NCBI GenBank assembly: GCA_037179385.1
Contig: CM074196.1
Span: forward strand, 29,099,986-29,163,985
Length of the DNA stretch: 64,000 nucleotides
Direction of reading: 5' to 3'
From: Holothuria scabra
Lineage: Eukaryota > Echinodermata > Holothuroidea > Aspidochirotida > Holothuriidae
The position numbers and the translations under genes were made by a program. The number at the start of each line of letters is the position of its first letter. Position 1 is the first letter of the stretch. Under the pieces are notes generated by a model. That model saw nothing but the letters and a program-made list of their open reading frames with translations. It made no database searches and was not told where the DNA came from. Positions 1 through 11,783 of this stretch are shown piece after piece.

Positions 1-816
1 CAAAAGGAGGTCCCATTCCTGTTAACTTCAAGGTCAGAGCAACAATCTGATAAACAAAGGGAAACAAAGCTCTCCTTGTAAATTTGAGGAAGTGATATAA
101 CCTCTGTTGTCCTCGAGTCACTTTTGAACACAAATCTAGTAAATTCATTTACTGATATCTCGAGAAAAACATGTCCGATTTGAATGGAAGTTCCACCACG
201 CTGCGTAGATTTGATATTTCTTTCACCGATTTTCACATTAAATTTTTGCCTTAAGTTCCCCTTTAATGTTATTAGTTGGATTTGTTCTCAAACTTTGGGT
301 AGTGTTTTCTATCTCGGATATTTCTCTATATGGTGCCCATCATGTCCATTACATCAATAATTAGATTATGCAATAATGCATGCAATCGTGAAATCACTGC
401 ATGTCAAAAGCCTTACATGCATGCATATGTCCCTGCGCATGCTCTATGCCAACTACTGCTAACCAGTGGCGCAACATTGAATGATCTAATAGGACAAGTG
501 GTTCAAAGTAGTCATTGGCAGCAAAGGTAAACCAACACTTAGCCTATTTTAAAAAATATTATTTAACAGTGTAGAAAACCATGAAAGACTGAAAACAACT
601 CAAAACGGATGAGAGCATTTTCAAAGACTTATGCATATTTTAAAGAAAGCCTTATGACCAAAATTCACGACATATTCTTACATCTAATTTACATATTTAA
701 CATGTTTCACCGATGATTGAACACTTCAATGTAAATCTTTCACAGTCTTCAACGTACAAAATGAATTTCAATGTGCAAAAAGTGGGGATTTCATTGTTAC
801 ACGGAGTAATGAATAT
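1..816. other. gene-free left flank
   Basis: AT-rich unique-looking DNA with stops in all frames. The only open frame of note (330-530, plus) has no recognisable domain or splice context. No repeat shared with the rest of the window was seen. The right end probably contains the 3' UTR of the minus-strand small secreted protein gene, but no clear AATAAA signal was found close to its stop. Confidence 0.5.
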
Positions 817-1059
817 TCATGTATCTTTACGAACAGCCAATAAATCCTTACTCGGTATTGCCTTTCTTTCGTAGCATTCCGCAAGCTCGTCTCCAAATTT
901 TTCAAGACCTTCTGAAGATTGATGACATGACTCCTGAAACATGGAGGCAAGTTTCTTGTAAAATGGAGTCAATGTGACTATACCTGCCCCCACAGGCAGA
1001 GAAGCCATTGACATGAATAGAATCAGTCCCGTCCAAAACTTCATTTTGAAATCTGTGGT
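817..1059 (-). CDS. small secreted protein, 75 aa (last coding exon)
   Basis: The coding part runs from the ATG at 1,044 to the TGA at 817 and gives 75 residues. The first 20 or so (MKFWTGLILFMSMASLPVGA) have the form of a signal peptide: a basic residue, a hydrophobic core and small residues before a likely cut at Ala/Gly. The mature part of about 54 residues looks helical and charged, with two cysteines (about residues 40 and 57) that could form one disulphide, and an acidic run before the second. The ATG follows a good splice acceptor (pyrimidine-rich tract, TTTTCAG ending at 1,060), so the exon would start with 15 bases of 5' UTR and the promoter would lie upstream at higher coordinates. 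The longer frame starting at 1,110 crosses that acceptor and is less likely. I do not recognise the family. A secreted peptide or hormone-like product is an inference from form alone. Confidence 0.5.
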   Translation of the reverse strand, partial: TTDFKMKFWTGLILFMSMASLPVGAGIVTLTPFYKKLASMFQESCHQSSEGLEKFGDELAECYERKAIPSKDLLAVRKDT

Positions 1060-2572
1060 CTGAAAATAAACAGTAAAAAACAACAATATGAAATTATTTG
1101 AAATGCCCACCAGGGAAATGAAAAGAATGCTTATTAAGACAGTAGGTAATAAAAAAGACTTTGTTTTTGGAAGATCTTTAACTCCCTGTAATGAAAATAA
1201 ACGATCATGAAAAGCATTTTTAAAATGTATTATGTAGCAGAGGATTTTTTATTCAAATGTAATTTTCATACTGAAGAAACAAGAACAAAAATGCATTTGT
1301 TAATGGAACATGTATTGTTTGGGCACTTTTTGCATTTACAGAACCGCCAGAAAACTATGGATACAAAATAATTTGAAATAACAGTCGTATAAGAGTAAAT
1401 AACAAGACAACATTCTACGATCAATCACCGTATTACGTGCAGAAAGTGATGTAGAGGATATTGACTCCCTATTATGGAAATGCTTCCGCTAGTCCGATTC
1501 ACTGGAAGCAAGCGTTTGTTAATAAAGCAAAGGTTTGTTAATGAAGCAACTGAATTGGACCATTATCAAAATTATGAGAATAATTTAATTGTTTCCAACA
1601 TAATTAAGAAATAGGTTATCTCTACGGTGTGTACTGCTTCTGCTTCCTATGTTAAGTGAAATCAGAGTTTTATAGATATTGCTAATCACTGAAATATTCT
1701 TTTAGGATTAACTCCACCTATATGCGTGAAACAAAAATTTAATATTTTCAGTTTAGATTCTTATGTAGAATCATAGCCACTCATTCCCTCCTTCACCGCA
1801 TGAATCTCACAGAAAGCCCATTTTTGTATGTTGCGGGAAGCAGGATGAAACATTAGAGCACTTATTTTGGGAGCGCGAGGTTATACCGGAATTTACTGTG
1901 GATGTTAAAGAGAAGTTTAAGGAAGACAATTTTATTTCACCAAAAAAAAAAACATTTTTTTCTTTTGGTACTCACTTTTACTTAAGCATAGTTTTTGATA
2001 TTTTACATAACTACTACACATTTGGAAAAATGTGGATAAAGGTTCCTATGTCTTAATTTGAATGAATTCATACATAAACTCAAGTTTCATTTGGGGTGTA
2101 AAGTATATTTCAGAAAACAGAAGTTCTCGAAAATGTTTAACATTAAATACGTTTTAAGATGCATTTTGTGAATTTTCCCCTTTTTTAGCTATTCGCCCTT
2201 GTCCTGAGCAACGTGCTATGTTTTTGCTTATCTTTTGATTGGCCGCACTGCTTTAATCGAATGAATGAACAATTACTATTTATGTTATCTTATTATTTAT
2301 AAGTTTAGATAATAATGCATCTGAATAGCTATTTTTCAAGTAATATACAACGCAATTATAGTGTAAATATATGGATGGATTATGTTAAGTAAATAAAATG
2401 TATATACTTCAAATGATTTCAAAACAAATAAGAACAAGTGTGAACAACTTAAAGATGAATCAATGAACGATAAAGATGGAACAAAAATAGACGGACCTGT
2501 CGGGAATGTGTCGGGATCACTATTTGTTGGGCATTGTGCAATGACGTCACGCCGACGTCATGATATGTTAGT
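1060..2572. other. gene-free stretch
   Basis: Likely first intron and upstream region of the small secreted gene. AT-rich, with an A9 run near 1,945 and no ORF, no inverted-repeat element and no family shared elsewhere in the window that I could see. Confidence 0.5.
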
Positions 2573-2673
2573 CCGTCAGTCAGTCAGTCAGTCAGTCAGT
2601 CAGTCAGTCAGTCAGTCAGTCAGTCAGTCAGTCAGTCAGTCAGTCAGTCAGTCAGTCAGTCAGTCAGTCAGTA
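2573..2673. repeat. (CAGT)n microsatellite, about 24 units
   Basis: About 98 bases of nearly perfect CAGT repeats. They abut the 3' end of a SINE copy (2,674-2,830) and are best read as an expanded SINE tail. The frame across them encodes only a VSQS repeat and is not a gene. Confidence 0.95.
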
Positions 2674-2830
2674 AGCTAGCTGGAGTTTTACGGCCAAGTT
2701 TCCAACCATTTGGCTCAAGTAGAGCCGGCCATGGCCTTTTTCCCAGTTGTAGCTCACTGTCTTGTTTTTCCATACTTCATATGCTGAGCACCAAGCACAA
2801 TGACAGCAGGTTCCACGAGGAGGAAACAAC
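2674..2830 (-). mobile_element. tRNA-derived SINE, 3' body fragment
   Basis: Matches the body of the SINE seen complete at 26,735-26,975 and 52,628-52,862: the AGTTTTACGGCC start, AGAGCCGGCCATGGCC, the TTGTAGCTCACTGTCTTG block, and GAGCACCAAGCACAATGACAG followed by GGTTCCA. The tRNA-like head is missing. The 3' tail runs directly into the CAGT microsatellite. Confidence 0.8.
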
Positions 2831-3194
2831 GGAGCACCAGACTTTTTTCCACGCGTTTAGTAAAATTTCCTAGGACGTATCCGTGTACTAGACTAGTTTA
2901 CAGATTAGCTGTCTGCATATGTTTTGGTAACGCGCGATTAAACACATGCCTCACACCGAGGGAGAACTTTTGCTGTGTGAAACCATATTCGTAAGGTCTC
3001 TTTTTATTTTTTCAATATGAATCAGCATACATCTAGGAACTGGATAAGAGACAGTGACGTAAGAACAGGTAGATAGCTTAGCTTTGGTTTTGCAAGAGTT
3101 TTAGTTTTACACTTCAACTTATCACCATCTTGTTTAATCTAGAGGTGCCCACCCCCATTTGTCCGCTTTTATGATACTGAATTGTTTCCCCTAC

Positions 3195-3335
3195 ACCATT
3201 GTTGATGCTTAGCATCACGAACAACGGCACATCGGGTTCCATTTCCAAAGTATTAGAAACGATTCGATTTGAGATTCGAACCTGGACTTACCAGGTGGGC
3301 TGAATACTCCACCACTAGACCATATATCCCGAGGG
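3195..3335 (-). mobile_element. tRNA-derived SINE, head and part of body
   Basis: Read on the minus strand, 3,264-3,325 has a tRNA-like head: box A-like TGGTCTAGTGGTGGAGTA and a perfect box B-like GGTTCGAATCTC. It joins the shared SINE body (CATCACGAACAACGGCAC, GGTTCCATTT on the plus strand). The head differs from the ones at 26.7 and 52.8 kb. It is too degraded to be a functional tRNA gene. Confidence 0.65.
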
Positions 3336-3648
3336 GGTGGTCTATAAGTCACCAGAATGTTTCTTCCACTATAATTTCGTTTTTTATTTCCAAAGGATGC
3401 TGTAAAATGTCTCTAAAATACTCTCATGGATACGCTTACTTACAAACACATATGTTGGGGAAAGTTATCCAATGGGATCTGGTGTAAAATATTACTTGGA
3501 AGTTGGAGTCACCAAAACCACACTCGGTTTAGATGAAGGGCTTACGATGACCATAAAATGAACTAATCTGAACAGTTCCACTCAGGTTGAGTACACATTC
3601 CCATCCATCCCTTAACGTTTTCTTTTCAATTAAAGTACACAATATGCA

Positions 3649-3868
3649 ATAGAGGCTTTTCACATGACGTCATAATACTCACCGACGGCCATGTTGGAGT
3701 ACATGTAACTACGTAGTAAACCATACGGGACGCGCTTGCTCGTTGATTTTTTACACACCGTGCATATCACAGTGCACACTGTGCAGTGCGTTCGGCACAA
3801 AGCCACGTGTATTTGGCATGAATGTCCTCCAGCATGGCGGTTCCGTGACGCAATTGCAAAGCCTCTAT
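3649..3868. mobile_element. MITE family A, copy 1
   Basis: A 220-bp element whose ends form an imperfect inverted repeat of about 50 bp beginning ATAGAGGCTTT. It is closely related along its whole length to 31,714-31,939. The ORF in it (3,660-3,881 minus) is incidental. Confidence 0.85.
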
Positions 3869-4153
3869 AAATGAAGCTCACCTTCGCTTTTCTGCGCGTA
3901 ATCGTCTGACCACTTCAAGCTGGTTTTCGGTGTGAAAAACGCACTCCTCTGAAGGAAAGGAAAGAGAAATTTTGTTATTTTTAATCATTATTGTACCAAA
4001 TTGCAAGCAGATCCTCGCATAATGAGAATGGAAGACACCATCTATAGATTACCATCACTCGTTCCTTCAGCACTTGGATGGCCGCATTTGAAATCCTGCC
4101 TTCGTTAGGTTGGATAGAGGGAGTTGTTGAACAGTTGAAGCGGATAAAAATTC

Positions 4154-4255
4154 GGTTAGGTTAGGTTAGGTTAGGTTAGCTGAGGTTTTCGGCTCCGTTT
4201 CCAACCAACTTTTCAAGTCGAGCCGACCAGGGCCTTTGCCAGTTGTGGCCCACTT
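4154..4255 (-). mobile_element. SINE 3' fragment with (TTAGG)5 tail
   Basis: Five TTAGG units (4,154-4,179) lie against a SINE body fragment (GAGGTTTTCGGC, CAAGTCGAGCCGACCAGGGCC, CAGTTGTGGCCCACT). The simple repeat is the SINE tail and not telomeric DNA. Confidence 0.7.
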
Positions 4256-4274
4256 ACACTCAAAAATCGGTGCA

Positions 4275-4535
4275 TATAGACGAATCTGGACGGATTGTGA
4301 TGGTCTGATTTTAGTCGGCCATTCCTAGGATCCATCACCTTTAATCTTTAAATTTCCTTCCTCACCTGTTCCATAAATGGTTGTAGACTAATATGTATCT
4401 TGATTTTATCAACTTCACTGAATATGAGGATTTGAAATTCACTTAGACAGTAAATGAAGAGGATTAAAGGCTTATGGACCCCACTAATGGCTGCCTACAG
4501 TCACTAAAACCACACGCTAATCGGGTTCGTCTATA
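4275..4535. mobile_element. MITE family B, copy 1
   Basis: A 261-bp element with ends TATAGACGAA / TTCGTCTATA and inner imperfect complementarity (ATGGTCTGATTTTAGTCGGCC block at the left). It matches 26,305-26,565 along its length, and a reversed fragment at 18,140-18,245. Confidence 0.85.
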
Positions 4536-6339
4536 TAAGAAATCAAATAATTCCTCTTACATTGTCGTGCAAAAATAGGTAATAATGAGACTATAAGGGA
4601 TCCGGACTGGGAAAATGTGGGTGGGTCTTTGGATTGCTAATATGGTTGTGGGGCTAACAATTGTGATGTGTGGTATACCACAGTACTCTACCACTCAAGC
4701 CACTTGTGACGAAACAGGCCAAGTAGGCTCCTTACCATCCTCTGCGCAGACCAAGTCGCCCCACACCAATCGGTTCAAGTACTAAACTATGGTGTTTTTA
4801 CTTTTCCTGAAAAGTAAAACACCATAGGCAAAGTAAGGTTGTCATCAAAAATAAAAAAATGTTCTGTGATGTTTTGAACTGCCAGATTACACTAACAGAC
4901 GGGAAGTGTACAAAATGCAGTGATCAAAATTTGGCCCTAAAATGGTAATTACAATACCACCTGCATTCATCAGAAGGCCGAGTGTCGGGAAATATTCGGG
5001 CAGACTAGGAAGACATGATTTTGTAGTTTTCAACATGAACCGAATAATCTTGCTAAAAGTACCATGTCTGCAGTAATGTGGTGTTGAAATCTGGACAACG
5101 GTAAGAAAGTCTTTATTCAATTACTTGTATGAATTTAGTGGGAGAAAATCTGCTATGCATGCCATTTTTGTTGTATACGTTTCTCCTTAAAAGATGAAAG
5201 ACCGTTCCATCAAATGTTGGGGTAAATTTTTATTAGAGGAGTGGCCATTAGGGAGAATGAGTCTGAGAGAAGGGTCTATGTGTAGTGTAGAAGCCTAACC
5301 AATGATAAAATCATAAAATTGAGGATAACTGATTCCATCAGAGTGTTTTTTTGTGATGACATTGTAAGTGAATTGAAACATATTAACAAAACAGGTTAGT
5401 CCGGACGTTTTGCTTTTCGTCAAAATAAGGAATGATTATTCATCGATAGAGCAAAATTCAGGCCATTTTCAGCATATGACTGAAAATGCACAGCACCAGC
5501 CAGTAATGGCGTTCGCTTAGATAACATTCCTTAAAGTGAAAAAGTGCGCATGTGAGTGCAATCTCCTGATTCATGATCGAAGGTAGGGGTCGTCGACCAA
5601 TCAGTGCGTCCCTATCAATTTATGTTTAGCACGGAGAAACAAAAGTTCTTAAAATGGCTTCCTATTGTCAGTAATAACAAATGCCGTACCTTACTAGTAA
5701 TCGAATTCGAAGATGCCAAAGTTCCATGTAATAAAAATAAATTAAATCTTGGATGGATGGGAGGGGGGTGTCCTTACTACCTTTGTAATGAACGGCCAGA
5801 AGTGGTTCAAAATTTACGACGCAAGCCTATATCTCCATTCAGTTGTTAAGTTTTGCAAAACAAAAAATACTTTCTATCATTTGATCTATTTTGGTCACTG
5901 CTGTGGGGGAAAGGATTGTGTTACGACTCTCAGTAATTTCCAAAGCGACTTTTGTCGGGACAGTTTATGACCTGTGGGTAAATATTTCAACTTCTTTCAC
6001 AAATTTACTTCGGTACAAGAAATATAAAATTGCTCTATTTTGGGCCCTTATGCAGCCAAAGAATAACTTTGAATTGCATACTTCCACAAAGCGAGACCTA
6101 TAATCTGCACTGTCGTTAATTTCACACACAATAATGTAGCTTGCACTTTAAAGATGACGTGAACGTCCCGGCGACAAATTCTACATTGTCAAGTATCTAC
6201 CCTTTCTGCCCACAGTGCCTGATTGATAAAGGGAAAACATTGGAATGTAACACAAGTAAACGACCATCCCGACGGTATCTCATACCCGTGATAATAAAAA
6301 CAATTATTACTTGGCCTCTTCCATAGTTTAAGGCAACAA
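4536..6339. other. gene-free stretch
   Basis: Short overlapping open frames between 5,604 and 6,326 (plus) lack domains, splice context and similarity to each other. No element ends were recognised apart from the MITE starting at 6,340. Confidence 0.45.
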
Positions 6340-6492
6340 TAGAATATTTCCCAATAGCAATTACAAAGGATTATGGGATAGAGTTTTGGTGTTTGTCATT
6401 TTTGTCAATGGCATTTTACTGTGGTGAAAATTGATGTACACCCAAAACTCTATCCCACAATTCATTGTAATTGCTATTTGGAAATAGGTCTA
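6340..6492. mobile_element. MITE family C, copy 1
   Basis: About 153 bp. It is almost a perfect foldback: the left end contains TTACAAAGGATTATGGGATA and the right end contains its near-complement ending ATTTGGAAATAGGTCTA. It is nearly identical to 38,762-38,919, with a short unpaired centre. Confidence 0.9.
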
Positions 6493-6734
6493 TGCCCAAA
6501 TGGCAGAATTTCCGAAATATTGAAAAGCATCATGGTCACTGTAAAATATACCTCGGAAATATTTAAACCGTTACGAAAACCCGTGACACAATGCAGCAGA
6601 GTATAAAAATAAATTGTTCCTAAGATTCTTTTCATAGTCTTGCCCACAGACTAGCCCAAAAATGATAACTTGTTAGGATATTTTATCTGTTTTTCTGATT
6701 TGCTGATTTTGAATGGAAGTAAAATCTTTGTTGC

Positions 6735-6870
6735 AAAGGAAAGCTCGAAATAACTACCGTTTAGATTCCGCTACGGGAAATTCCATTTTCACCTATCTAA
6801 GGGGCTTCGGCTCTCAAAGTTTTTCTTACGTTCCGCACCAACTAAATATTGGCGCTCTGCTTGAGCGGAA
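6735..6870 (+). repeat. fragment of the 182-bp repeat family
   Basis: Shares AAAGCTCGAAATAAC, CCATTTTC and the CGCACCAACTAA-TATTGGCGCTC block with the tandem array at 10,690-11,460. One diverged unit. Confidence 0.6.
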
Positions 6871-8760
6871 TCACAATGGCCTCTGTTGTTACATTGGCCC
6901 TCTAAAATATTTAATTCTAATCCCTGTTGCACTCTACTATTTACAAAGATCATCCTACCAGAACGCAACTGTAATTCAGTGATTTAACAGGGCTTATACA
7001 TCCCATTTTTGTACATTTTGTACAAGTGCCCGAAAAATGATCCTCACAGTGCCTAATTTTTATGAAGGGGTGCTGAACACTCAACAACAACTTCCGTCTC
7101 CTTCGCTTAAAAACATTCCCAATCTCAGGCAATGACATATTTGGACTCAATAAACAGAATACAAATATGAACTAAACACAGAAGTTGGAAAGCAAAATGT
7201 AGAATTTTTAATCTGAAATTGTCGACTTATAACTGCTGTCGGCCAGCAGTTTTAAGTTATACTTGAAAGAGAAAAAGTTCACCGGTCGCCTAAGTTAGTA
7301 TTTTAGAAATGACGGTGTCCATTGGATACGCTCTTCGTTGGTATAGGCCTACTTGATTGTAAAAGACTAAATGACGGGTGAACTTCATTTCTAAAACTTT
7401 TAACATCGTTTTTTGGGGTTGACATTTGCTGAAAATAAAAGTGTAAACAAATATAAGATCCAGGTGAGGCTTAAAGTACAAACGATGGCAACAAGTATTG
7501 GGACAAGTCTACTTTTGCAAGACTTACCTTCTACGAATTCCTTTTTGAGAGTCTTACACCAATAGAAATCCACCAAGCACGTTCTAAAATACTGTGTTCC
7601 CAAATATTTCAAGAGAATGTTGTCAACGTTTAAATGACAACTCTGTGAACAACGCATCTGTCGATGAGAGTCTCTGTATCTCCAATCTGATTGGTTCATT
7701 AACACGCCTCGCCTTGATACAGACAATCATGGACACAAAAGCGTTTACCGTGACACCTGTTTTGGAGGTGCGAAAACTTATATTTTTGTGATGCTGATTA
7801 TCGATTTATACAAAACTTGTGACGGATGTTGTCTCTATTATATCGTTGTAGTGATTATTGTACGGCGCGTTTACGTGTGATAACTGGTGTTTTCTAAGGT
7901 AGCTTACACGTTGGTGCTCGAAAACCGGATCACGGGAAGCAAACGAATTATTACGTAAATGTTAAATTTTCTGGCCAATAAACAATTCAGGATGAAATTT
8001 AAAAGCATCCATACAAATGAATGGGCATAAATGTAGTGAAAGAAAGTGATAAATTCGAAGAAAAATATTCATAAAAAACAGTAAGGACCAGTTTACCGGG
8101 TATATTTGACACGTTTTCAACTGAACCATGGAGAGGGAAAAGCATATATCTGATGGTACTAACATTGATCTGAACATTGTAGCTAGATTCCTAAACAAAC
8201 ATGTTAGAATGCTTTTTTTCCCGAAAGGTATGCACAGATTCCCTGGTATTCCAAAATTCCCTCACCCTAAATGAACGTTGTCCTTGACAAAACATGTACA
8301 AAATCTCACGAATTTTTAACTTTGAACGGGTAAGCGAGGGATTGTCTCGTGTATTTTTGTCCAGGACTGTACGCCAATAAAATTGTTAGTGGTTTAAAAG
8401 AACATTTAATAATTTACGCTCCCGACCTCTTAGCAAACCTGAGATTGCAGAGCGATTCAAAACCGTTGTTTTTCATCATGTTATCAAAGGCATGCAGACT
8501 GAGGCTCTTCCACACAATTTAAAAAGCCACTTGTTCATTTTTAGACAATTTTTCAAAATCTAGGGGCATATTGCAGCAAATGTGGATTTTTAAGGGAGAG
8601 AAAGGTGTTAAAGCGAAATTTCGTGAAAACAATAAATAGAAAGAGTGAAAGGGAGCCCCAGCTGTGTTAAACGAACAAATGAACATGGTTATAAATAGTT
8701 TAAAACCGCCGCAGAACTGAAGAAGGTCCAACACAAAAGATAGAAAGCACTTTACTTATA
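6871..8760. other. gene-free stretch
   Basis: Several open frames of 60-110 codons on both strands (the largest 7,400-7,726 minus), none with a recognisable domain, signal peptide or flanking splice sites. Taken as noncoding. Confidence 0.4.
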
Positions 8761-8961
8761 GATGGAGTGTCGTCATGAAATAGAATTCTCAAAACGCAAG
8801 ATAACCTTTCCACGGATTACGTCACGACTGTCTGACTTCAAAATTAATATCTGGAATATGAATTATTCAGATGTTAGTTATGAAGTTACGTGGTCGTAAT
8901 CCGTGAAAAGGTAACCGAAGGGTCGCCTATTGAGAATTCTATTTCATGACGACACCCCATC
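8761..8961. mobile_element. foldback MITE, 201 bp
   Basis: The ends GATGGAGTGTCGTCATGAAA and its near-complement pair over about 27 bp with one mismatch, and pairing resumes inside (CCTTTCCACGGATTACG against CGTAATCCGTGAAAAGG). No second copy is present in the window. Confidence 0.85.
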
Positions 8962-9344
8962 TTTATCATATGGAGGTAGAAAGAACACTGTCAAAGGCCT
9001 TTTCGAACTCGATACTTAACAGAATGTCGGATTTATCATCCTCTTTCAAATTAAACGAAATATCAAAAATTTTATGGATGCTATCACTAAATAAATGTAT
9101 TGTCCTTTTAGAAAGCCACACTTATTTGCGGAAATTAACGAAGGCAGTGCATGTTTAATTCTATTAGCAATACATGAACGTGTTAACTTGTAACTCAGAA
9201 TTGAGAAAAGAGATTGGCCACGAACTGTTAAAAGGTTAAAGCGATAAAGAGACTTTCTTTCTACCAGTCTCCCAAAATTTAATATTTCACCACATTCATC
9301 ACTTCATTAAGTAAATGATATTTAAATGATATTCTGCCTAAAAT

Positions 9345-9470
9345 ATGAAGTCTTTCCCGAAATACAACCTAAGCGGAGGACCACCTTCAGTTGGTGCGAA
9401 GCGTAAAGAAAATTTAGCGCGACCCCGCAGCCAGCCGAAACAGCATTTCTCAGGCTTGTAGGTAGCAGCT
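9345..9470 (-). repeat. fragment of the 182-bp repeat family (reversed)
   Basis: CCTAAGCGGAGGACCACC followed by CAGTTGGTGCGAAGCG is the reverse complement of the core block of the 10.7-11.5 kb array. Confidence 0.6.
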
Positions 9471-10689
9471 AAGCAGCAGTGGTGTAGTAAGTTTTTTTCT
9501 GGGGCGAGGGAGGGGGGAAGCAGCCAAGTTATTCTAACATTTTTCAAGTGTGAACACCAGTGTATCAAAAACGTGAAATTTTTGCACTTTTTAACCAAAA
9601 AATTGAAGATATTGAGCTTGTATTCCGAAAGATTTTGGGTTCTGGGTTTCCTGTGTGGGAATTTAAAAATTTGGGGGATTACTGAAAAATTTGCACTTCC
9701 TACAGGCAAATCTGAGAATGATTGCATGGCGACTGAAGATGGTTGTTTCTATATAACGTTTTCTAAGGCCAACGAACTGAGGTTCTCCGATGACACTTAA
9801 AAAGTTTCTGTAACTTTTTTGTCTTTATCAAACAAATATTTCACAAAGGAAGAAGTTAAATTTAAAAAATTTCAAAAAATATCACTGTAGTTGCCGGTTT
9901 CATTAATTAGTGATTTGGTATCACATATTACAAATTCCTGTTTTGTCATTTCCAGAGCTCGGAAAAGTTTATGTTAATTTACGAGCTAGTACCAATGCGT
10001 AAGGAACCCCGCTTTGCAGTGCGCGAAGCGCTCGGAAAAAATTGCTTGTTTGAAACAATTAACAAAATATATGGAGTTTTGTATTGCAAAGAAGTAGTAA
10101 CTTCATGAAATAAGAGTTCGGAAAACCCCACTGTAGATGATTGGTGTCACAAATGGCAAATTTCTGAATCTTTCAAAACCAGGGCGTGCCCCTGTATCCA
10201 CGCAGTGACTACATAGTCCCTTAGTGGCTGTGGCTAAGCCGTGTGACTAAGCAGCCGCTAATTTAAGCTTTCGTTTGAAATTAAATTTTTACTTGAATAA
10301 AAAAAAGAAAAAATGACAAAAAGGTCAGAAAATTTGCAATGTAAGAAGTACCATTCCATTAAATGAATAGAAAGTTGTAGCTACTCATGCGTAATGTAAA
10401 ATATTTTTAATTTTTCATTATTAAAAGTTTTACAATGACTTGGCCCATCGTAATGATGCTTTTTATATTTCAAGCTATTGAATTACTTTGCATTTCATGT
10501 TTTGAACTCTCAATACCGTCTGATAGTTTGAATCCCGAATGAATTTCCATGAGGGTGGCAACGCGGGATACTCGGAAAAGCTAGTTGCACTGTCCACAGA
10601 ACACACGCTGTGGGAGTCGGCCTGCCACATTGTAAGTATTCGGGAGAAGGGTGAAAATTGTTGGGGCGTTTAGAGTTGCCAAATTAATT

Positions 10690-11460
10690 CAACGCGGAGA
10701 GACGGGAAGGTGTTCAGGTGCAGTGCCGAATAGTTTGACATCTATCCTGTTACTAGAGCCCAATTCGGGCAATGGTAATGAAAATAGGGTAATCCTGGAA
10801 AATTCTATTTCCGGTCGTCTTAGGGGTCAGATTTTTCCAAATTTTTGTGTACGCTCCGCGCCAACTAATGGTGGTGCTCCGTCTCGATAGTCTTGTTAGC
10901 AGAATTTTTGTTTCAATTGAACATTTTTTGTAAACGAAAACTCGAAATAGCGACTGCTTAGATCATCCTTATGTAAGCCTAGATGATGCTACTTTCGACT
11001 GTCTGAGGGGTCATATCTTTCAAAATTTTTGTACGCTCCGCGCCAACCAATGGTGGTGCTTCCGCACAGATAGTTATGCTGGCGGAATTTTTGTTTCAAT
11101 TGAACATTTTTTGTGAACAAAAACTCAAAATAGCGACTGCTTAGATCTTCCTTAGAAGCCTGTATGATGCCATTTTCGACTTTTTGAGGGGTTCCATCTT
11201 TCAAAATTTTCTAAACGCTTCGCGTCAACTAATGATGGCGCTCCGCTTAGTTTTGTTGGCAGAATTTTAGTTTGAAGTGAACGTTCATCTTTAATTGAGA
11301 GTTCAATGGCGACTGCTCAGATCCCCTTATAAGCCCGTGAAATTCCATTTTCGAGTATTTGAGGGGTACGAATTTTCCAAAAAAAGAAAATCCTATACGG
11401 TCCGCGCAAACCAATGGTGGCGCTCCGCTTAGTCTGTCGGGCAAAATTACATTTCTCAAC
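10690..11460 (+). repeat. tandem array, about 182-bp unit, four copies
   Basis: The block CCAACTAATGGTGGTGCTCC and its variants recur at about 10,861, 11,042, 11,225 and 11,406, a spacing of 181-183 bp. Each unit also carries ATAGCGACTGCTTAGATC, CCATTTTCGA, GAGGGGT and TTTCAAAATTTTTG-like blocks. Units have diverged by several percent or more. Reversed single units occur at 9.35 and 14.5 kb. Confidence 0.85.
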
Positions 11461-11775
11461 AAAAATCTTCTGCCCCCAAAACTGAAATGCTCCCGTACTT
11501 CTATGATATCGGCAAATGAGTGTTGCATCATTAAATGCAATTATTCTCATGGTGAAATCATAGTCCCAGTAATCACTACCATACAACGTGGTCTTACAAT
11601 ATTCTGCGGATAAACACAATGTCGTGGCTCGAAGTGGGAAGGTGTGAGGATAACTTTTCGTGTGACTATTATTGATAAATCGATAAAATCAAAATAGATC
11701 GATCAAGTAGATATGTATATTTACAATGAACACAATCTACGTACATGTAAAACTGTCTTTTACGTGTTCATGGCT

Positions 11776-11783
11776 GTAATAAA
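11776..11783. repeat. target-site duplication (left), GTAATAAA
   Basis: Identical to 15,672-15,679 on the other side of the 3.9-kb hAT element. Eight bases is the hAT target-duplication length. Confidence 0.9.

Noticed and set aside
2463..2873. 136-codon open frame on the plus strand
   Set aside because: It is carried by the CAGT microsatellite (VSQS repeats) and runs into a SINE; no coding features.
3660..3881. 73-codon minus frame with cysteines
   Set aside because: Lies wholly in MITE family A; the other copy of the MITE does not keep the same protein.
4154..4179. (TTAGG)5, like an arthropod telomere repeat
   Set aside because: Only five units, internal, and located exactly at a SINE 3' end, so it is a SINE tail.
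7275..7397. Pairs of inverted blocks (AAGTTCACC / GGTGAACTT and TTTTAGAAATGA / TCATTTCTAAAA)
   Set aside because: The two pairs are not nested, so they do not form a single foldback; likely chance or a rearranged remnant.
7400..7726. 108-codon minus-strand open frame
   Set aside because: No recognisable motif or splice support; the overlapping plus strand also has an open frame.
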